Part shown: positions 58,720-64,000 of the stretch, one piece after another
How positions within the stretch are numbered: the stretch's first letter is position 1
How the letters are laid out: each line of letters opens with the position of its first letter
Source: Chryseobacterium sp. G0162
GTDB lineage: Bacteria; Bacteroidota; Bacteroidia; Flavobacteriales; Weeksellaceae
Direction: 5' to 3'
DNA: 64,000 nucleotides
Assembly (NCBI RefSeq): GCF_003815715.1
Contig: NZ_CP033922.1
Coordinates: forward strand, 1,811,001 to 1,875,000
Translations under genes and position numbers: made by a program
Notes under the pieces: model-generated
Database searches by the model: none
Told to the model about the DNA's origin: nothing
What the model saw: the letters and a program-made list of their open reading frames with translations, nothing else

Positions 58720-61700
58720 ATGCAAAATTCTTATACAGTTATCAATGCTTCAGCCGGATCCGGGAAAACATATGCCCTGGTTCAGCGACTTCTGATGATC
58801 TGTCTCCGCTATCCTAATCAACAGCAATCGATCAGGAATATTCTCGCTTTGACCTTTACCAATAAGGCTGCCAATGAGATGAAGGAAAGAATTTTGTCCT
58901 GGCTTGGAAATTTTGCTGCCAGCGATTATGCAGGGAATGCTGATCTTAAAAACATTCAGAAAGCTTTTGAAGAGCAGGGATTAAAAATTACTATTGATGA
59001 TTTGCATCATCGTTCAAAAAGGCTACTGGATCATATTCTTCATAACTATTCCACTTTGAATATCGGAACGATTGACCGCTTCAACTCAAGGTTGGTAAGA
59101 AGCTTTTCCTATGAATTGGGATTGGCAAAAAATTTCAACCTGGAAATTGAAGCAGAACCATTTCTCATTGAAGCGGTTGATAAAATGTTGGATCAGATTG
59201 GAGAGAATGATACGATCTCTCATTCTTTTATGGATTATGTGGATTACAGCCTTGAGAATAATGAAAGGATTAATCTTAACAAGAACCTTTATGATTCGGC
59301 AAAAGAGTTTGTAAAGGATATTCACTATGAGCATCTGAAAAGCAATCAGAGTTTTGATGATACGAATTATGAAGACATTAAAAATGCACTTCGTAAAGAG
59401 ATTGTCCTTAATAAGAAACAGGCTGCAGAGCTTGCTACCAATTCTATTGAGTTATTTAAATCAAGAAATATTGAGATTGAAGATTTTGCACAGGGAAAAA
59501 ACGGAATTGGAGGCTTCTTTACCAAGGTTATTGATTTTTACCAACAGAAAAGAGCTGGGTTTCCTTTTCCTACTACAGCGGAAGAATCGGTCATCAATAA
59601 TTACAGAAAAGGAGCCTCTTCAAAGTCCAAACACAAAGAATCTGAAATTTTTGAGATTCTGGACCGGCTTATTGAAAACAGGATGAAGCTAATTCTTCTG
59701 TACATTGAAACCCAGAAGAAGGAAAAGATTTTATCTGCGCTGCTTCCTTTAAAAGTCAATAAGGATATTCAGGATGAACTTAAAAAGATTGAGGAAGAGA
59801 ATGATCTTGTTCTTCTTTCAAAATTTAATATCCTTATCAATGAAAATCTTAAAAACGAGCCGTCGGCCTTTATCTATGAAAAAGTAGGGGCACAATTTCA
59901 GCATTATTTCTTTGATGAGTTTCAGGATACGTCAGAATTACAATGGCAAAACTTTGTTCCACTAAGAGATCATAGTGTTTCCACCGAATATACTTCTTTT
60001 ACTCTGGTAGGAGATCCTAAACAGAGTATCTACAGATTCCGTGGCGGAGAAAGTAAGTTGATGCTGGATATTATCAATAAAAAGGAGTTTTCCCCCAAGG
60101 AAGCGGATCTTCTTGTTCTTAAAGACAACTGGAGAAGTGCCAGAAATATTGTACACTTTAATAATGAGCTCTATCAGTACCATTCTCTGGAACTGGAAGA
60201 GGAGCATCAAAATATTTTCGGGACGGATGCCGAACAAACACCAAAATCGAAGATTGACGGGCGGGTAAAAGTAAATCTGATCGAAAATCTTACCAACGAA
60301 GAGTTTTATGATGATACCTCAGAGAGCATGCGGAAAGATATTCAGGAATGTCTGGATAATGGATTTAAGTTCTCAGATATTACAATTCTATGCCGAGGAA
60401 ATTTTGATATTTTCAGCTATTCTCAAAAACTGGGAAGCTTAAAAGTAACCTATCATGGTGAGGAAACCAATATTAAAACCATTTCTGATAAAGGTCTTAC
60501 CCTGGAGCTTTCTAATACTTTGAAAGCGGTCATTGAGTTTTTAAGATGGGAAATCAATCCGAAAAATAAGCCTTGTCTTATTATGATGATGTATTATCTG
60601 AATACATTAGGAAAAATTCACATGGCAGATTTCACGCTTGAAATGAAGGAAATTCTGGATATTGAAGGTCATGAGGAAATACTTCAGTTTATCCAGCAGA
60701 AATATTCGCTACAGTTGAAGCAGGATCATTTTCCAAGATTCAATTTGTACAATTTTATTGAGTATTACATCAATGAGTTTTCAGTAGAAAATAAGGAAAC
60801 AGACTTCCTGTTGAACTTTTTGGAAATGCTTTTCAACTTTACTCAAAATGCGGGGGCAAGTACCAAAGAGTTTTTAAAATACTGGGATGAAGAAGCATCT
60901 TCTTATACCATTCAGGCTTCGGAAAATATTGATGCCATTCAGATTATGACGATCCATAAATCTAAAGGGCTGGAGTTCCCTATTGTTTTCATTCCTATGA
61001 TGAATAAAAACCGGGATAGTGAATTTACCAATTGGTTTGAAACGAATGAGAGTGATGCTTTAAAGTCAGTGAACATTAACCAGTTCAGTAAAAACCTGGA
61101 AGTTTATGATGAGGAAATTCAAAAATTCAATAAAAAGAATTCGTATAAAAATTTGATTGACAGGTTGTGTTTACAGTATGTAGCAACCACTAGACCTGTT
61201 GAGCAGTTATTTTTCTATCTTCAAAAAGCTAATAAAACTTCGAATAATCTCGAATTGTTAGAATTTATTCAGACCAAGAACACTGAAAATTCAGATTCAT
61301 TTGATCTGTATGAAGTAAAACCTGAAATGCTTAAAAAGTATTCTAAGACAAAGACATCTTCTTTTAAAACTCAGAATATTCAGAATCTGAAAAATGTAAA
61401 TGAAAAAAGTACTTCCATCAAAATTGCTACTCCGTCAAAAAATTATCAGGTACGAAACGAGAAAGTAAGGATCGGGCTTTTTGTACATGAACTTTTATCT
61501 AAGATCAATACTAAAAAAGATATTACGAAAGTATTGGATGGCTATGCTCTGGAAGGCCAGATTACCCTAGAAGAGAAGAACGAAATACAGATCACTTTAC
61601 AGGAAATTGTAAAAACATATTCTGAATTCTTTGATGAAAAGTGGGAAGTTATCAATGAAAAAGATATCATGATCTCTGAAAATGGGGAAAGCCATATTTC

Positions 61701-61860
61701 AAGACCTGACCGTATTCTCAAAAGTGAAGAAGGCTATATCATTGTGGATTTTAAAACCGGTGAAGAGAAAGGCAAGGATGAAGAACAGGTACAGGGATAC
61801 AAAAATATTCTTGAAAGGTTGGGTAAAAAAGTTCTGAAAACACAGATCATTTATCTGTAA
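58720..61860 (+). CDS. AddA/RecB-like UvrD-family helicase-nuclease
   Basis: A 1046-aa superfamily 1 helicase with a C-terminal nuclease. Walker A is INASAGSGKTYALVQ (8-22), then LTFTNKAANEMKERI, the DExx-type FDEFQDTSELQW, VGDPKQSIYRFRGGE and TIHKSKGLEFPIVFIP. The C-terminal PD-(D/E)XK nuclease has SRPDRILKSEEGYIIVDFKT and EEQVQGYKNI. This fits AddA, the double-strand-break resection subunit. The partner AddB is not in the window, so it must be encoded elsewhere or missing. It is a single gene with weak signals on both sides. Confidence 0.9.
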   Translation: MQNSYTVINASAGSGKTYALVQRLLMICLRYPNQQQSIRNILALTFTNKAANEMKERILSWLGNFAASDYAGNADLKNIQKAFEEQGLKITIDDLHHRSKRLLDHILHNYSTLNIGTIDRFNSRLVRSFSYELGLAKNFNLEIEAEPFLIEAVDKMLDQIGENDTISHSFMDYVDYSLENNERINLNKNLYDSAKEFVKDIHYEHLKSNQSFDDTNYEDIKNALRKEIVLNKKQAAELATNSIELFKSRNIEIEDFAQGKNGIGGFFTKVIDFYQQKRAGFPFPTTAEESVINNYRKGASSKSKHKESEIFEILDRLIENRMKLILLYIETQKKEKILSALLPLKVNKDIQDELKKIEEENDLVLLSKFNILINENLKNEPSAFIYEKVGAQFQHYFFDEFQDTSELQWQNFVPLRDHSVSTEYTSFTLVGDPKQSIYRFRGGESKLMLDIINKKEFSPKEADLLVLKDNWRSARNIVHFNNELYQYHSLELEEEHQNIFGTDAEQTPKSKIDGRVKVNLIENLTNEEFYDDTSESMRKDIQECLDNGFKFSDITILCRGNFDIFSYSQKLGSLKVTYHGEETNIKTISDKGLTLELSNTLKAVIEFLRWEINPKNKPCLIMMMYYLNTLGKIHMADFTLEMKEILDIEGHEEILQFIQQKYSLQLKQDHFPRFNLYNFIEYYINEFSVENKETDFLLNFLEMLFNFTQNAGASTKEFLKYWDEEASSYTIQASENIDAIQIMTIHKSKGLEFPIVFIPMMNKNRDSEFTNWFETNESDALKSVNINQFSKNLEVYDEEIQKFNKKNSYKNLIDRLCLQYVATTRPVEQLFFYLQKANKTSNNLELLEFIQTKNTENSDSFDLYEVKPEMLKKYSKTKTSSFKTQNIQNLKNVNEKSTSIKIATPSKNYQVRNEKVRIGLFVHELLSKINTKKDITKVLDGYALEGQITLEEKNEIQITLQEIVKTYSEFFDEKWEVINEKDIMISENGESHISRPDRILKSEEGYIIVDFKTGEEKGKDEEQVQGYKNILERLGKKVLKTQIIYL

Positions 61861-62034
61861 ATTTACTTCTATTTCAAATATCTCTTTGAATTACAATAAA
61901 ATATCATTAAAAATATACGTTAAAATATCCGGAACAATAGATTAAGCTGTATCTTTCACCCTATAAAAAAACTGCTGGAAAATGTAAAATAATCTTTACC
62001 CTTAAAAACTAACACAAGTATTAATGATATAACC

Positions 62035-62259
62035 ATGAAAATTTATTTTATCTCATTTTTAATAAGCGTCATTATGATGGCCTTATCCGGAATTGTCATA
62101 TTTAATATTCTAGATTATATTGATCCTCCTGTAACCAAGGATGGTCTTAGGTATATGCCTACAGAAAGTATAGTAAAATCTTTTTTTTCTAGTCTTATAA
62201 TAGGAGCTATAGCTTTTATTACAGCTATCAGAATACAGAGATTAAGGCAGAAAAAATAA
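62035..62259 (+). CDS. Small two-helix membrane protein
   Basis: A 74-aa protein with two hydrophobic helices (about 3-25, IYFISFLISVIMMALSGIVI, and 46-64, SFFSSLIIGAIAFITAIRI) and a basic C terminus (RIQRLRQKK). I do not recognise a family. The next small membrane gene starts 33 bp later and may share the transcript. Confidence 0.6.
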   Translation: MKIYFISFLISVIMMALSGIVIFNILDYIDPPVTKDGLRYMPTESIVKSFFSSLIIGAIAFITAIRIQRLRQKK

Positions 62260-62292
62260 GCCTCTATAAATCAGAAACAGCACAAAAGGCTT

Positions 62293-62676
62293 ATGTTAAA
62301 AAATTGTATCATTAAAAACTGGAAGATTGTATTCAATATTCAATGGATAAGCCTCAGTATTTTCATTGCTTTAGCTGCTATTTATTATTGGGATAAGGCA
62401 GCTCATGTTTATTTTAACAGAAGTCTTGAAACCATTAATTTCCAAAGTATATTCTCTTTAATTATGACCTGGCTCTTCGCTTTCTTTGCAGTCATTACGT
62501 TCGTATATCCTTTACTCTTACTGGTACAGATCTTTTCGATCCGACATGAAAAAGGGAATGGTAAAAAATTGATTCTATTATCTCTTTTATATCTGCTGAG
62601 TATTGCTTCCCTGTTTTCATTATATAGTATCAACAGTAGTCATGCAATAAAAGCTACTTGCCTTTCATTATACTAA
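62293..62676 (+). CDS. Small three-helix membrane protein
   Basis: A 127-aa protein with three hydrophobic helices (about 16-34, 51-80 and 95-116; for example LIMTWLFAFFAVITFVYPLL and LILLSLLYLLSIASLFSLYS). No family recognised. A strong terminator follows 6 bp after the stop, which supports a real, short two-gene unit with the gene before it. Confidence 0.6.
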   Translation: MLKNCIIKNWKIVFNIQWISLSIFIALAAIYYWDKAAHVYFNRSLETINFQSIFSLIMTWLFAFFAVITFVYPLLLLVQIFSIRHEKGNGKKLILLSLLYLLSIASLFSLYSINSSHAIKATCLSLY

Positions 62677-62682
62677 AAAATA

Positions 62683-62712
62683 AAAACCGCTATCATAAAG
62701 AATAGCGGTTTT
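62683..62712. terminator. Bidirectional terminator between the membrane protein and ferritin genes
   Basis: Perfect 11-bp stem AAAACCGCTAT/ATAGCGGTTTT with an 8-nt loop, between convergent genes. Confidence 0.9.
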
Positions 62713-62736
62713 ATATTGTTAAAAACTTTTCGGGAT

Positions 62737-63246
62737 TTAAGCAGTTGTATTAGGAGTAAATACTCTCTGTGATAATTCCTGATCAAAAAGATATAAAGCA
62801 GATGGATTATCACATACCATTTTGATTTTTGTTACATACTGAGAAGCACTCGCTTCTTCTTCTACCTGTTCGTTAATGAACCACTGTAGGAATGATGTTG
62901 TCGCAAAATCACCCTCTTCATTGGCATTTTTTACAATATTGAAAATACTTTTAGTTACAATTTTCTCATGTGCCAACGCCTTTTCAAAAATATCTGTTGC
63001 GTTTTCGAACTCATGTGGAGGTTTTGGAATCTCTCCGATGATAATTTCTCCCCCAACGTCATTCAGATAATCAAACATTTTATCGGCATGCATTAATTCT
63101 TCTTTGCTTTGTACTCTGAAGTAATTTGCAATTCCATCCAGGTCCTTTCCTGAAAACCATGCAGACATTGAAAGATAATATTGAGCGGCGTATTGTTCGT
63201 GAGCAATTTGTTCGTTAATTAATTTTGCAATTTTTTCGCTAACCAT
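62737..63246 (-). CDS. ftnA: Ferritin (FtnA type)
   Basis: A 169-aa non-haem ferritin. All ferroxidase ligands sit at the positions of E. coli FtnA: Glu17, Glu50, His53, Glu94, Gln127 and Glu130. It oxidises and stores iron in a 24-subunit shell. The start was set at 63246 (MVSEKIAKLINEQ); the longer frame to 63294 would include the promoter. A near-ideal promoter lies just upstream. Confidence 0.96.
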   Translation of the reverse strand: MVSEKIAKLINEQIAHEQYAAQYYLSMSAWFSGKDLDGIANYFRVQSKEELMHADKMFDYLNDVGGEIIIGEIPKPPHEFENATDIFEKALAHEKIVTKSIFNIVKNANEEGDFATTSFLQWFINEQVEEEASASQYVTKIKMVCDNPSALYLFDQELSQRVFTPNTTA

Positions 63247-63264
63247 AAGTATTAAATTTATAGT

Positions 63265-63294
63265 CAAAAATAGGGAATAAAAGCCCGAAATCAA
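63265..63294 (-). promoter_or_regulatory. Ferritin promoter (Bacteroidota type)
   Basis: On the minus strand, TTG (63294-63292), exactly 19 bp, then TATTTTTG (63272-63265), 18 bp before the ATG. It is the best promoter match in the window. Confidence 0.75.
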
Positions 63295-63318
63295 AAGTTT
63301 TACAGAAAATTAATACAA

Positions 63319-63344
63319 AAAGGATGGAAAAAATTCCATCCTTT
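63319..63344 (-). terminator. Terminator of the Spy-like gene
   Basis: Perfect 11-bp stem AAAGGATGGAA/TTCCATCCTTT, loop AAAA, followed on the minus strand by TTTGTATTAA. Confidence 0.85.
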
Positions 63345-63373
63345 ACACATTAAAAAATTAAAATTATAAACGG

Positions 63374-63820
63374 TTATTTTACATCAGGAGTAGCTGTATT
63401 CATCGGCTTTTTCATCATCTTTCTATCCTTCATTGCCATTCTTTTCTGCTCCATTTTAGCTTTTCTGTCAGCCTGCCATTTATCATATTGTTCAGGAGTT
63501 AGGATCTTCTTCATATCAGCATCCATTTGTGTTCTTTTGGCCTTCATTTCCTCCATTTTAGCCTGTCTTGCCTCTTTATTTTTTGCAAAATCGGCTTTCA
63601 TTTCTGCTTTTCTTTTTTCATGTAATGCTTTTACCTGCGTTACCTGTGAAGCATTAAGGTTAAGATCTTTTTGCATCTGTGCAAGATGCTCCTGTTCTTT
63701 TTGTTGCATTTTCTGCTGCATTTCTGCTCTTTTTGCTTCCCTGTCCTGTGGAGTTGTCTGTTGTGCCATTGCAAAACTACCCATTCCGATAAATGCTATT
63801 GCTAAAACTAATTTTTTCAT
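63374..63820 (-). CDS. Spy/DUF4890-like periplasmic protein
   Basis: A 148-aa exported protein with signal peptide (MKKLVLAIAFIGMGSFAMAQ). The mature part is nearly all charged helix, rich in Lys, Met, Gln and Glu, with a Spy/CpxP-type LTPEQYDKWQADRKAK near residue 107. This matches the small DUF4890-type proteins of Bacteroidota. A chaperone-like or metal-stress role is possible by analogy with Spy; the Met-rich tail (QKRMAMKDRKMMKKPM) could bind copper. That is inference. Confidence 0.8.
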   Translation of the reverse strand: MKKLVLAIAFIGMGSFAMAQQTTPQDREAKRAEMQQKMQQKEQEHLAQMQKDLNLNASQVTQVKALHEKRKAEMKADFAKNKEARQAKMEEMKAKRTQMDADMKKILTPEQYDKWQADRKAKMEQKRMAMKDRKMMKKPMNTATPDVK

Positions 63821-64000
63821 CTTTTTAAAATTTAATTAATTGTTATTATACCTTTTTGATTCACTATTAAACCATAAGTTAAATTAACATATTCATAAAT
63901 AATGTTAAATTTTAACTAAAATAAATTAATAATAATGCAAAAAAAAAGGACAGATTATAAAAACCTGCCCTTCACACCACTTAAATATAATATATGAAAA
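63821..64000. other. Right-edge intergenic DNA with a possible terminator
   Basis: AT-rich. An imperfect hairpin (about 63947-63977, GGACAGATT pairing with AACCTGCCC-type sequence) could end a gene beyond the right edge. No promoter with confidence. Confidence 0.35.

Noticed and set aside
1..64000. Signs of a mobile island, phage or defence system
   Set aside because: No integrase, transposase, tRNA-flanked boundary, restriction-modification or toxin-antitoxin genes were seen; gene content is typical chromosomal Flavobacteriia.

Overview
The window is AT-rich chromosomal DNA of a Flavobacteriia-type Bacteroidota, most likely Chryseobacterium or a close Weeksellaceae relative. The gene content points that way: GLPGLI and DUF4292/DUF4254/DUF2851 proteins, BshA, an outer-membrane-barrel-type TonB receptor, PspC and SIMPL proteins. 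So do the promoters, which match the Bacteroidota form TTG-N~19-TAnnTTTG, and the weak ribosome binding sites. No rRNA, tRNA, phage, insertion sequence or CRISPR array was found.

Region 1 (1-14243, all minus strand) is an almost complete aerobic phenylacetate (paa) catabolic locus. In transcription order it holds a TetR-type regulator, a CPBP membrane protease, paaK (CoA ligase), paaE-paaA-paaB-paaC-[small membrane protein]-paaD (ring epoxidase), paaG, paaH, an unknown 104-aa protein, paaI, paaJ, paaY, an esterase and paaZ (cut by the left edge). A promoter with a palindromic operator candidate lies just before paaK. All nine intergenic gaps longer than 20 bp carry a degenerate 7- or 8-nt tandem array, mostly folded into inverted arms. 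This is the most unusual structural signal in the window.

Region 2 (14605-24158, plus strand) holds clpB, an exported unknown, a 50-aa GG-leader peptide with six cysteines that is easily missed, an unknown protein/membrane protein/histidine kinase/LuxR-type regulator cluster, an M43 metalloprotease lipoprotein, and a PAP2 phosphatase fused to a probable outer-membrane barrel.

Region 3 (24198-42055) holds two M1 peptidases, a TonB receptor, a GLPGLI protein, two paralogous OmpR-type two-component systems, an EEP nuclease/phosphatase, a DECR-like dehydrogenase carrying an odd in-frame insert, a DUF1573 protein, a GH92 mannosidase and dihydroorotase. GGTTAA or TTGTTAA direct repeats with an 11-bp period lie upstream of both two-component systems and of the TonB receptor, which suggests the regulators' binding sites.

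Region 4 (42261-55208, plus strand apart from one lipoprotein) is mostly envelope and housekeeping: a flippase, a nucleotidyltransferase, a DUF4292 lipoprotein with an EnvC-like protein, TatA, DUF4254, a lipoprotein, ribA, a NagZ-type GH3, bshA, DUF2851, PspC and GNAT proteins. Region 5 (55308-64000) holds a SIMPL protein, three tandem carboxypeptidase-regulatory-domain paralogs, an AddA/RecB-like helicase-nuclease, two small membrane proteins, ferritin and a Spy-like periplasmic protein.
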